This document shows, one piece after another, positions 1-7,455 of a DNA stretch of 64,000 nt. Both the position numbers and the translations under genes were made by a program. Under the pieces are notes generated by a model that had not been told where the DNA came from, did not search any database, and saw only the letters and a program-made list of their open reading frames with translations. Position 1 is the first letter of the stretch. The number at the start of each line of letters is the position of its first letter. Source of the stretch: Pseudomonas sp. FP2335 (GTDB lineage Bacteria > Pseudomonadota > Gammaproteobacteria > Pseudomonadales > Pseudomonadaceae); contig NZ_CP117437.1 in the NCBI RefSeq assembly GCF_030687535.1, forward strand, positions 3,617,501 to 3,681,500, given 5' to 3'.

Positions 1-2
1 GT

Positions 3-272
3 TGTGTCAGCGGCACGTTGACGACGCCTACCGGGCGGGTCGAGGTATCCGGTTTTACTGACATCAACGCGAACTCGGGCGGGCTGTCACGGCAATCGGT
101 AAGCCTCGCCGCACCGCAAAAGAGCGGTGAAGCGGTACTGGCCCTGGCCGGTTCGCTGGATCTTCAAGTGGATGAATTGACCTTGCTGGCGCTGCTCACG
201 TCATCCACAACAGCGTCACAACGTTATGTGCAAACACAGGTCCAGTCGATCATGTTCAGGAGGACTCACTAA
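3..272 (+). CDS. C-terminal part of an unidentified protein, cut by the window start
   Basis: An open frame runs from the first bases of the window to a TAA at 270-272, giving about 89 residues, so the true start is probably to the left. It is Ser/Thr/Leu-rich, has no recognisable motif and no clear membrane segment. It converges on the histidine kinase gene and the two stop codons overlap by two bases, a tight end-to-end arrangement that favours a real gene. I do not recognise the family. The frame could also open at the TTG at 18, but no convincing ribosome binding site precedes it. Confidence 0.4.
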   Translation, partial: CVSGTLTTPTGRVEVSGFTDINANSGGLSRQSVSLAAPQKSGEAVLALAGSLDLQVDELTLLALLTSSTTASQRYVQTQVQSIMFRRTH

Positions 273-1645
273 ATAATCCGCTTGGATTCAACCTGGCTTG
301 CTAACGGGCCCATTGGAGGAAACTCCAAACGAAAGCTCGTTCCGGATGAATTGCTGTCTACGCTGACCCGACCACCATGCAACTGCATAATTGAGCGAAC
401 GATGGCTAAACCTAGCCCACCAGAGTCGTCCGGCTGACTACGTGACGGATCGCACCGGTAGAAGCGCTCAAACAGTCGAGGGAGATGCTGCGCTGAAATC
501 GGCTGGCCTTGGTTATGCACGATAATTTCAATCCTGTCCCCTAAAGCCATACTGCTAATGGTTACCGGCGTAGCAGGAGAGCCATAACGCAGTGCGTTGG
601 CCAGCAAGTTGGCCAGTGCTCTGCGGATCAAAGCAGGATCAGCATGCAGTTGATCATGGGCCTGATTGATCAGCGCGACATCACGTTCTTGTGCAACACC
701 TTCAAAATACTCACACAGTTGCTCCACCAGGTCGTGCAGGTTGATAAGCTCATCACTGACACATGCATGCGATTGCTCGGTGCGCGCGAGAAACAGCATG
801 CTATCGACCATTCGCGCTAGACGCTCATACTCTTCCTGATTCGAAACCAGCAAGTTTTGATAGTCTTCGATTGAACGACAATGCCTCAGGGCCTGCTGGG
901 TGTGCCCCATCAGATTGGTGAGCGGGGTGCGCATCTCATGGGCGAGATCCTCCGAGAATCGTGATAGCTGGGCGAACCCCTCTTCGAGGCGTGCAAGCAT
1001 CTGGTTAAGCGCTTGGCTGAGTGCTTGTAGTTCACTCAGTTCGTTGAACTCATCCAGCCGCAGATGCAGATGGTGTACATCAATTGCGGCAGCGCGCTTC
1101 GCCAGTAAGCGCACAGGTCGTAAACCTCGCTGACTTACCCACCCGCCGAGCACAAAAGCCAGCAGCGCACCGACCGACATCGCGAGCCAGAGCTTGAGTC
1201 GGTAAGCCCCCAGCATCTGCTCGCGCTCGCTCAACAACTTGCCAGCAATCAGGGTCAAGCCGCGATCACCTTGCATGACATGCTGCCAGGCAAAGCGCAC
1301 TGCCACCGAAGAGTTACCGTCACTCAACTGAGCCTGGGCTACAGCCGGTAACGCGGGCAAGCTCATGCCGACGGGGTTGATTTCGATCAGCACCTGACCT
1401 GTGTCATCGATGATCCACAGCAAGTTGTCGCGATTGCCCAGCATATTTTCGTATAGCTTGGGCCGCTTTCTGAGTTGCTCGACGCTGATACTGTCGTTGA
1501 TCAACGCATGCATGCGCTCCAGGCGCCCAAGCAGGGCCTGGTCATCGCGCCAAGCGATTTCTCGCTGTAACGACTGATAAAGATAAAAACCAATGGACCC
1601 CAGCAGCAGCGCACTGACTAACGCGAACATGAGCGCCAGGCGCAA
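269..1645 (-). CDS. Heavy-metal/oxidative-stress sensor histidine kinase (CusS/CopS/HprS family)
   Basis: Inner-membrane sensor kinase of about 458 residues. A first membrane segment lies near residues 2-24, a periplasmic sensor region near 25-150, and a second membrane segment near 153-172, followed by HAMP. The H-box has its phospho-acceptor at about His236 (LAHEMRTPLTNL). The N-box is near LLANALRYG and the ATP lid reads GGLGLAIV. This is the order of CusS/CopS/HprS-type kinases. The start is uncertain: TTG at 1645 is the first conventional codon, but the frame stays open upstream into the end of the regulator gene, so a non-ATG start nearer 1672 is possible. It is transcribed behind its response regulator. 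The neighbouring hiuH homologue suggests an HprS-like signal (peroxide, HOCl or copper) rather than classical copper efflux. Confidence 0.88.
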   Translation of the reverse strand: MRLALMFALVSALLLGSIGFYLYQSLQREIAWRDDQALLGRLERMHALINDSISVEQLRKRPKLYENMLGNRDNLLWIIDDTGQVLIEINPVGMSLPALPAVAQAQLSDGNSSVAVRFAWQHVMQGDRGLTLIAGKLLSEREQMLGAYRLKLWLAMSVGALLAFVLGGWVSQRGLRPVRLLAKRAAAIDVHHLHLRLDEFNELSELQALSQALNQMLARLEEGFAQLSRFSEDLAHEMRTPLTNLMGHTQQALRHCRSIEDYQNLLVSNQEEYERLARMVDSMLFLARTEQSHACVSDELINLHDLVEQLCEYFEGVAQERDVALINQAHDQLHADPALIRRALANLLANALRYGSPATPVTISSMALGDRIEIIVHNQGQPISAQHLPRLFERFYRCDPSRSQPDDSGGLGLAIVRSIMQLHGGRVSVDSNSSGTSFRLEFPPMGPLASQVESKRII

Positions 1646-1668
1646 GCTCAGGTTACGCGCAAACAGTT

Positions 1669-2340
1669 TCAGGATTGCACCTCAAGCATGTAACCGATGC
1701 CACGCACTGTATGTATCAACTTTAATGGGTAAGGATCGTCAACCTTGGCGCGCAGTCGTCGGATGGCAACATCGACCACATTGGTATCACTGTCAAAGTT
1801 CATCTGCCAGATTTGCGAAGCAATCGAGGAACGCGATAGCACCTCTCCTTCCCTACTGACTAACAGGTGCAACAGGGCAAACTCCTTGTTGGTCAGGGTC
1901 AGGCGTTCACCCTGGCGCGTGACCTTACGGCTCAACAGATCCACGCTCAGGTCTGCAACCAGGAACTGTTCGACCTCACGGGGCGGCCCCCTGCGCAGGA
2001 GAGTACGTACGCGTGCCAATAACTCGGCATAGGAAAAGGGTTTGACCAGGTAATCATCGGCCCCTGATTCAAGCCCCTTGACCCGATCCTCCACAGAGTC
2101 CCTAGCAGTTAGAAAAAGCACCGGGGTTTGCCACTTGCGTCGAATAATCTGAAGCAATTGCCAACCGTCCAGGCCCGGCAGCATGACATCCAGGATGATC
2201 AAGTCGAACTCACTTTCCTGTGCCAGATACTGGCCCTCCAGGCCATCTAAGGCGACCTCCACCACGTAGCCCGATTCAGTCAGGGCTTTGTGGAGGTAAT
2301 CCGCTGTTTTCGCTTCATCTTCAACGACCAGGATACGCAT
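1669..2340 (-). CDS. OmpR-family response regulator, CopR/CusR/HprR-like
   Basis: A 223-residue response regulator starting [11 protein letters not shown]. Acidic residues near 8-9, the phospho-acceptor Asp51 (ILDVMLPG) and Lys in DYLVKPFS mark a CheY-like receiver. A C-terminal OmpR winged helix (about 125-223) ends in [10 protein letters not shown] chose ATG 2340 over the in-frame start 51 bases upstream because GGAGG precedes it and the family begins at this Met. The kinase gene follows almost immediately. The regulator is divergent from the GlcG-like/hiuH pair, and a CATTAC-N6-GTAATc inverted repeat lies between them. In E. coli the closest layout is hprRS next to hiuH. CusR/CopR is the alternative assignment. 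Confidence 0.9.
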   Translation of the reverse strand: MRILVVEDEAKTADYLHKALTESGYVVEVALDGLEGQYLAQESEFDLIILDVMLPGLDGWQLLQIIRRKWQTPVLFLTARDSVEDRVKGLESGADDYLVKPFSYAELLARVRTLLRRGPPREVEQFLVADLSVDLLSRKVTRQGERLTLTNKEFALLHLLVSREGEVLSRSSIASQIWQMNFDSDTNVVDVAIRRLRAKVDDPYPLKLIHTVRGIGYMLEVQS

Positions 2341-2390
2341 CTTTTCCTCCAGAATTGGAGCATAGGCTAGCGCGCTTGGTCGTTTTGGCA

Positions 2391-2408
2391 CATTACATCT
2401 TGGTAATC
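2391..2408. promoter_or_regulatory. Candidate HprR-type operator (inverted repeat)
   Basis: CATTAC-ATCTTG-GTAATC: the half sites are complementary at five of six positions around a 6-base spacer. The site lies in the 147-base divergent region between the response regulator and the GlcG-like gene, about 50 bases before the regulator start and 80 before the other. From memory, the E. coli HprR box is CATTAC-N6-GTAATG, which this matches at all but the last base. Binding is inferred from position and sequence only. Confidence 0.55.
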
Positions 2409-2487
2409 ATGAGGCAATCATTCTGACGGTGTGCACGGGGCATCATGCCTGGCGATGACTCAGCCAGACAAAACAAAGGAAAAAAGC

Positions 2488-2991
2488 ATGCGTATACGCC
2501 TGTCAGCTTTATTGCTCAGCTCACTTGCAATGAGCTCTGCGCTCGCCGTTGCAGCCCCGGGTCAAGTTGTGCAGCGCAACGACGTTTCATTGGCAATGGC
2601 CAATGATTTGCTAAATACCGCGCTGGCAGCGTGTCACGCCGAAGGCCGCACAGGTGTTGCTGCAATTGTCGACAGTGGCGCAAATCTAGTCGCCTTGCAG
2701 CGTGACGATAACGTGGGCCCACACAATACATTAGCCGCCCAACGCAAAGCCTATACCGCCCTATCGACCAAGACGCCCACACGACTGTTGGCAGAGCGTG
2801 CTCGCAGTACCCCCGATGCGGAAAACCTCAACACCCTGCATGAGCTATTGCTGCTAGGCGGCGGCGTGCCGTTGCTGTTTGAAGGGCAAGTCATTGGCGC
2901 AATCGGAGTGGCCGGTGCCGGCGGAGCAGCAAACGATGAAGGTTGCGCATTGGCCGCTATCAACAAAATTTTACCTACCGTCAAAAACTAA
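2488..2991 (+). CDS. Periplasmic GlcG/HbpS-like (haem-degrading domain) protein
   Basis: 167 residues. A Sec signal peptide (MRIRLSALLLSSLAMSSALA, cleavage near AVAAP) is followed by a single GlcG/HbpS (PF03928-type) domain with the family's LAMANDLLNTALAACHAEG opening and the glycine-rich GAIGVAGAGGAANDEGCA end. Members of the family bind haem or small ligands, and the biochemical role here is unknown. ATG 2488 was chosen because AAAGGA precedes it and the signal peptide begins there. An upstream in-frame ATG at 2431 would bury the signal. The hiuH homologue starts 10 bases after its stop, so the two are probably co-transcribed, divergent from the two-component system. Confidence 0.82.
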   Translation: MRIRLSALLLSSLAMSSALAVAAPGQVVQRNDVSLAMANDLLNTALAACHAEGRTGVAAIVDSGANLVALQRDDNVGPHNTLAAQRKAYTALSTKTPTRLLAERARSTPDAENLNTLHELLLLGGGVPLLFEGQVIGAIGVAGAGGAANDEGCALAAINKILPTVKN

Positions 2992-3001
2992 GGACATCAT
3001 C

Positions 3002-3412
3002 ATGACTGGATTGAAAACATTCTTCGCTGGCGTTGTATTGAGTGTCGTATCGTCACTGGCATCAGCGGCAGGAAACCCGCTGAGCGTGCATGTCCTCAAC
3101 TTACAAGATGGCCTGCCCTCCCCTGGTATCAATGTCACATTGGAAAAACAAGACGGTAAGAACTGGGACATGCTCAACAGCGCTTCGACAAATGAACAAG
3201 GTCGTATTCCCGGGCTATACCCCGAAGGTCAAGCTCTGGAGAAAGGTATCTACCGTGTAACCTTCAAGACAGGCGAGTGGTTCAAAGCGCATAAGATTCC
3301 AAGTTTCTTCCCTGAGGTACCGGTAATCTTTGAGGTAGACGGTGCCGTTGCGCACTACCACATTCCATTACTGCTCAGCCCCTATGGTTTCTCTACCTAC
3401 AGAGGTAACTGA
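3002..3412 (+). CDS. hiuH: Transthyretin-like 5-hydroxyisourate hydrolase, exported (HiuH)
   Basis: 136 residues: a signal peptide (about 1-22, ending SLASAA) and a transthyretin-like domain. The family hydrolyses 5-hydroxyisourate, the product of urate oxidation. Recognition points are LSVHVLNLQDGLPSPG near the start (conserved His), GRIPGL (conserved Arg region) and HYHIPLLLSPYGFSTYRG at the end (second His). The hallmark C-terminal tetrapeptide of true hydrolases is YRGS, and here it is YRGN, so the last Ser is replaced by Asn. It is the second gene after the GlcG-like gene. The signal peptide points to a periplasmic enzyme, as for E. coli YedX/HiuH, which is also linked to a two-component system. 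Confidence 0.85.
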   Translation: MTGLKTFFAGVVLSVVSSLASAAGNPLSVHVLNLQDGLPSPGINVTLEKQDGKNWDMLNSASTNEQGRIPGLYPEGQALEKGIYRVTFKTGEWFKAHKIPSFFPEVPVIFEVDGAVAHYHIPLLLSPYGFSTYRGN

Positions 3413-3469
3413 GCCTCTAACGGGGGCAGTCCAATGAGCTTGCAAGGTGTCTAGAGAATACGGGGTGAT

Positions 3470-4630
3470 TCATTGCTGAGTTTCCCGATCACGATAAAAA
3501 TGAGGTATGCGACCATTAAGGGAGGGCAAATAACTCCACCGATAAGGACGCGCAGAGGAGGCTGGTTGTCGATGCAGCCATGCCAAAATCGCCTCAGCGG
3601 CGATAGTCAATGCAAGTTGCTGGCCTGGACATTCATGTCGTCCTGATCCGAAGCTGAAGGTTCGTCGTTGCGTTCGTTTGACCAAGAGTCTATCGGGGTC
3701 TGGGTTCGCGTAGGGATCCCTATTGGCTGAAGCGAGTAACACTAGAACGGTATCGCCCGCCTCCAAGACGCTGCCCACGATAGTGCATCGCTTAGCAACG
3801 AATCGCCGGGTGTTTTGCACGGGCGAGTCGTAGCGCGCTACCTCTTCCACCAAGTCTGCAGCGAGCATCTGCGTAGGTAGCATGTCTTTAATCAGATCAG
3901 GGTTACGATGGAGCGCTACAAGGGTATTGCCGATCAGGCCTGCGGTGGCTTCGCAGGTCTGTGACAACAGGCCGATCAGGTTAGCGATCAATTCATCATG
4001 ATCTCTCCAGGCGGTGGCTTCGCATCCACTCCAGATATGGCTCAAGAAGCGGCTACTTTCATCGTCGTTGCTCAGCAGCGCGCTGACTAATTGACTAAGT
4101 CGGGTGGCCCCGGAATCAGCTTCACCGAGTTGAATTTCGTCGCTTAACGGCGACAGGCAGGCGACGAAATCCCGCGTCAGCCTCGCTACTTCCTGTAGCC
4201 GGCTGGATGGAAAGCCTATCAAAGCGGCAATAACGGAAACCGGTAACGTGAACATCAACTCATCTAGGTTGTCGACCGGGTTATCGAGGGTCTCGACCAC
4301 ACGTGACACGATGTCTGCGATGCTATCTGTTTGGACAGAGGCCAAGGCAGGTTCGATAACCATCCTGGGGCACAGGTGCTGTGGGCCTTCGTTCATGCGC
4401 ATCAAACGACCGAAAATCATTCCTGCCACGCCTTGCGCAATGGCAGGAGGTATCGGCTCGTTTAGCGGACGCACCCGACAGTCTGGATGCCCCAGAATGG
4501 CTTCGACAGCTTCGGCACTACTTGCAATCCATAAACGAAGATCTGCATCGAATAGCAGGCCGTTTTGTCGCCTGAGACCTGAGTAATAAACGTAGGGATC
4601 AGTATGGGTAGCGGCTTCAAAAGGCGTCAT
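3470..4630 (-). CDS. Cytochrome P450
   Basis: A soluble bacterial P450 of about 386 residues. The haem-binding loop FSFGSGRHECPGQQLA near the C-terminus supplies the Cys thiolate ligand. The ExxR pair is in EEVARYDSP, and the I-helix region reads SQTCEATAGLI rather than the usual AGxxT, though it keeps a Thr. ATG 4630 is preferred to an in-frame GTG at 4648 because AGGA lies 8 bases upstream. No ferredoxin or ferredoxin reductase lies nearby, so redox partners must come from elsewhere. It is divergent from an ArsR-type regulator 74 bases away, its likely controller. The substrate cannot be inferred. Composition is lower in GC than the core genes. Confidence 0.9.
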   Translation of the reverse strand: MTPFEAATHTDPYVYYSGLRRQNGLLFDADLRLWIASSAEAVEAILGHPDCRVRPLNEPIPPAIAQGVAGMIFGRLMRMNEGPQHLCPRMVIEPALASVQTDSIADIVSRVVETLDNPVDNLDELMFTLPVSVIAALIGFPSSRLQEVARLTRDFVACLSPLSDEIQLGEADSGATRLSQLVSALLSNDDESSRFLSHIWSGCEATAWRDHDELIANLIGLLSQTCEATAGLIGNTLVALHRNPDLIKDMLPTQMLAADLVEEVARYDSPVQNTRRFVAKRCTIVGSVLEAGDTVLVLLASANRDPYANPDPDRLLVKRTQRRTFSFGSGRHECPGQQLALTIAAEAILAWLHRQPASSARPYRWSYLPSLNGRIPHFYRDRETQQ

Positions 4631-4704
4631 TGCGTAAGTCCTGTTCACAAAGAACGGCTACTATCGAGCATCCCTCATGGTGACGATTCGCTCAGGAACG
4701 AAAT

Positions 4705-5472
4705 ATGGACGCTCGAAGCAATGACACCGCGATTTCTCGGGTAGCCGGCGCTATTGCCGAACCAGCGAGGACGAAAATGCTGTGTTCGCTGATGGACGGC
4801 CACGCCCGTACCAGTACCGAAATGGCCGTCATCGCCGACGTCAGTGCGTCCACGGCGAGCGCGCATTTGGCAAGACTAAAAGAGGACGGGTTGGTAAAGT
4901 TGCACACGCAAGGCAGGCATCGTTACTACAGTCTGGCTGACGCGCAAGTGGCCCAGGCTATTGAGGCCCTCATGGTGATCAGCCAAAACGCACCTACACG
5001 ATATGTGTCCACGACCCCAACCCGACTGCAGTTCGCGCGTACCTGTTATGACCACATGGCAGGAACACTGGCTGTACAACTGCACGATCATTTCGTGGAG
5101 TCAGGCTGGTTAACCGTGCCAGTTTCCGGAGAGTTGTATCAGCTTACGATAAGCGGCGAAAAAGCCATGACCGGGCTCGGTATCGAGATAGAAAAGGTAA
5201 GGGCACAGCGGCGTCGTTTCGCGTGCTCCTGCTTGGACTGGAGCATGCGGCGCCCTCATCTTGCCGGAGCACTCGGAGCGGCTTTTCTACAGACGGTCAT
5301 AAGCCGCAAGTGGGTTATCCAAGACCTTGATAGTCGGGCACTCGCATTGACATCCAAGGGACGAAAGGAGCTGTCTGGCCTATTCGGGATCATTCTGGAA
5401 AACAATGAGAGGGAGAGATCAGTCGTGCGGAATGCGGCACGACCCGCCGAACCGGCTTTGCCGGCACGATAA
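4705..5472 (+). CDS. ArsR-family transcriptional regulator with long C-terminal domain
   Basis: 255 residues. An N-terminal ArsR winged helix (about 10-95) has the recognition region ADVSASTASAHLARLKEDGLV and wing GRHRYYSLA. No Cys metal site (CxC) is seen in the helix. The C-terminal half carries LTISGEKAM and LTSKGRKEL repeats and an ACSCLDWSMRRPHLAGALGA stretch, typical of a long-form ArsR subgroup that senses ligands other than classical metals. AGGAA precedes ATG 4705. It is divergent from the P450 gene and presumably represses it and itself. The last 20 residues (ARPAEPALPAR) look like non-conserved read-through. Confidence 0.85.
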   Translation: MDARSNDTAISRVAGAIAEPARTKMLCSLMDGHARTSTEMAVIADVSASTASAHLARLKEDGLVKLHTQGRHRYYSLADAQVAQAIEALMVISQNAPTRYVSTTPTRLQFARTCYDHMAGTLAVQLHDHFVESGWLTVPVSGELYQLTISGEKAMTGLGIEIEKVRAQRRRFACSCLDWSMRRPHLAGALGAAFLQTVISRKWVIQDLDSRALALTSKGRKELSGLFGIILENNERERSVVRNAARPAEPALPAR

Positions 5473-5614
5473 TTACTTATTCCTTCAACTAAGCATCTAT
5501 CAAGAAGCAGGCATTGCTTCGCGTGCCATATCGAAAATCAAGGTGTCTTGGCGGGACGCTTACCTTTTTCTGGATTTAAGCACCACCGGAGCTTCAACAT
5601 CGAAGGATAGGGAC

Positions 5615-6155
5615 ATGAATCACATCTACAAAACGCTTTCTACTACCTACGGGTATCGGTATTGCGGTGTTGTGCTCGATGAATGTCGAAGCTATAACGC
5701 GGGAAGAAATGCTCAAGCTCAATGCCGCGTACCCGCCCGGTAGTGTTGTTAGCTGTGAGACGCGGCTTGAAGGAAACGGGGAAAATTTATTGCCAACGCT
5801 CCTGAAAACTCGCGCGCACATCGAAGAAAGAACGGGGAACCTGACCCGTACTGATGTGAGCGTAACGTTTGTCCCACAGGGATCATCAACCACCACAATG
5901 ACCGTGAATTACCAGTCGCGAGCAACCATGGAAGATGACGGTGAGTTAGTTGATATTGACCCAGATAGCCTAACTGTCTCATTCAGCCCTTCAAATCCAG
6001 CCAGCGAGTCCATTGTGGCGAACAAAATGCGCAGTACTCTCCCCCCTACTGGAAGCGATCTAAGGCTATACAAGACGGTAACAATCACCGATTTCCCTTC
6101 CTTCATAATCACTCCCCAAGATCAGCCTCCGATCTACTGTTTTAAGGAAGAATAA
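5615..6155 (+). pseudogene. Secreted hypothetical protein with a +1 frameshift in the signal peptide
   Basis: The body of the protein (about 160 residues, ending PPIYCFKEE, stop at 6153-6155) reads from about 5634 without an ATG of its own until 5679. The well-placed ATG at 5615 (GGATAGGGAC upstream) is in another frame. If one A of the AAAA run at 5630-5633 is skipped, the ATG joins the body and yields MNHIYKRFLLPTGIGIAVLC followed by SMNVEA, a textbook Sec signal with cleavage near VEA. So this is a one-base insertion (recent mutation or sequencing error) or a slippage-controlled gene. Translation from GTG 5667 or ATG 5679 would give a leaderless protein. I do not recognise the mature domain, which is beta-rich, Thr/Ser-rich and has two Cys. 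Confidence 0.6.
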
Positions 6156-6220
6156 GCAGTGACACTTTGCATCATCGATGCCGTGTCAGACTTGGAATAC
6201 GCTAGCCCTTGGTCGATCTG

Positions 6221-6364
6221 ATGGAGTGGTCTGGCATTACTGAGCAGAGCGAGGCGATGACGCTGATTATTGGCGACGCGAACCTGCTGCTGGGGCACAG
6301 CGGACAGGAAATTACCAAGCGGGTTTACAGGAGGATCGGCGCGACCGCGAAGCCATCAAAATAG
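6221..6364 (+). pseudogene. C-terminal remnant of a tyrosine-type phage integrase
   Basis: A short open frame ends ...LLLGHSGQEITKRVYRRIG... with stop TAG at 6362-6364. LLGHs followed by a T/KRVY tyrosine is the C-terminal box of tyrosine recombinases (the histidine of box III and the nucleophilic Tyr). The upstream catalytic HxxR box and all of the N-terminal domains are missing, and a stop lies in frame at 6203, so only about 50 residues survive. It points toward, and ends about 115 bases from, the 3' end of tRNA-Ser, where such integrases normally sit. It is the decayed end of an integrated element. Confidence 0.65.
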
Positions 6365-6444
6365 GAAAGTTCTGGGACACTTCCACAATAGTTATGGAAT
6401 ACCTATGAAAAGACGCCTCCCGCTTCCCGAATGCCAGAAACACA

Positions 6445-6467
6445 AAAGCCCCGCATTGCGGGGCTTT
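6445..6467 (-). terminator. Rho-independent terminator of tRNA-Ser
   Basis: AAAGCCCCGC-ATT-GCGGGGCTTT is a perfect 10-base-pair stem placed 11 bases past the tRNA 3' end on the minus strand, with a short T run at the foot. Confidence 0.75.
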
Positions 6468-6478
6468 CGTATGAATCT

Positions 6479-6569
6479 TGGCGGGAAACCAGGGATTCGA
6501 ACCCTGGGAACGCTATTAACGTTCGCCGGTTTTCAAGACCGGTGCATTCAACCACTCTGCCAATTTCCC
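6479..6569 (-). tRNA. tRNA-Ser(UGA)
   Basis: The minus strand starts GGGAAATTGGCAGAGTGG. The anticodon stem-loop is CCGG-TCTTGAAAA-CCGG, with anticodon TGA (plus-strand 6533-6535). A long class II variable arm follows (GAACGTTAATAGCGTTC), then the T arm CAGGG-TTCGAAT-CCCTG, the acceptor GTTTCCC, discriminator G and encoded CCA. The seven acceptor pairs close with one G-T at the base. In other Pseudomonas a tRNA-Ser also sits just upstream of the yccA-like gene. Its 3' end faces the integrase remnant, so it is probably the attachment site of the element to the left. Confidence 0.95.
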
Positions 6570-6721
6570 TTTTGCATCACAGGATTAGAATAGACCATCC
6601 CGTCTCAGCGGGCGCCATAATACCCGAATGAAACACACTGTCAAACTCTCGCCATCGCTTGTTACAGAGCGTCTGTTATGATCTTTGCGACTGAACGTTT
6701 CAAAACTCAAGGAGTGTCGCC

Positions 6722-7393
6722 ATGCGCGAACAGAATTACGCAGTGAATGGCAATGCGCAGGCTGAGCAGCTTGAAGTCAGCCGCGTATTGCGCAACACGT
6801 ACGGCTTGCTCGCCCTTACCCTCGCATTCAGCGGCGTGATGGCGTTCGTGGCGCAGCAGATGCGTGTTGGTTATCCGAACATTTTTGTCGTGCTGATCGG
6901 CTTCTATGGTCTGTTTTTCCTGACCAACAAACTGCGCGATTCGGCCTGGGGCCTGGTGTCGGCGTTTGCCTTGACCGGTTTCATGGGCTTTATCCTCGGC
7001 CCGATCCTTAACCGCTACCTCGGCATGGCCGGCGGTGCGCAAGTGGTCAGTTCGGCGTTTGCCATGACCGCGCTGGTGTTTGGTGGCCTGTCGGCCTACG
7101 TGCTGGTCACCCGTAAGGACATGAGTTTCCTGGGCGGTTTCATCACCGCAGGCTTCTTCGTGCTGCTGGCAGCGGTGGTAGCTGGGATGTTCTTCCAGAT
7201 CAGCGGCCTGCAGTTGGCGATCAGCGCGGGTTTTGTGCTGTTCTCCTCGGTGTGCATCCTGTTCCAGACCAGTGCGATCATCCACGGCGGTGAGCGTAAC
7301 TACATCATGGCGACCATCAGCCTGTATGTGTCGATCTACAACCTGTTTATCAGCCTGTTGCAGATCTTCGGCATCATGAGCCGCGACGACTGA
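6722..7393 (+). CDS. yccA: Bax inhibitor-1/YccA family membrane protein
   Basis: 223 residues with seven predicted membrane helices, the first near residues 29-49, and the conserved final helix carrying an Asp pair (MSRDD end). In E. coli YccA interacts with the FtsH protease and protects SecY from degradation. The wider TMBIM family are calcium or pH-sensitive channels. AAGGAG precedes ATG 6722. The gene stands alone between tRNA-Ser and a bidirectional terminator at 7411-7440. In P. aeruginosa the same gene neighbours tus genes, which here lie 21 kb away, indicating rearrangement between lineages. Confidence 0.88.
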   Translation: MREQNYAVNGNAQAEQLEVSRVLRNTYGLLALTLAFSGVMAFVAQQMRVGYPNIFVVLIGFYGLFFLTNKLRDSAWGLVSAFALTGFMGFILGPILNRYLGMAGGAQVVSSAFAMTALVFGGLSAYVLVTRKDMSFLGGFITAGFFVLLAAVVAGMFFQISGLQLAISAGFVLFSSVCILFQTSAIIHGGERNYIMATISLYVSIYNLFISLLQIFGIMSRDD

Positions 7394-7410
7394 TTTCAGC
7401 CGACACAAAA

Positions 7411-7440
7411 AAAGCCCCGTATCGAAAGATGCGGGGCTTT
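7411..7440. terminator. Bidirectional terminator between yccA and murB
   Basis: AAAGCCCCGTATC-GAAA-GATGCGGGGCTTT: a 13-base-pair stem with a single G-T wobble and a GAAA tetraloop, A-rich on the left and T-rich on the right, so it can serve both convergent genes. Confidence 0.9.
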
Positions 7441-7455
7441 CTTGTTTTCAAGGGA

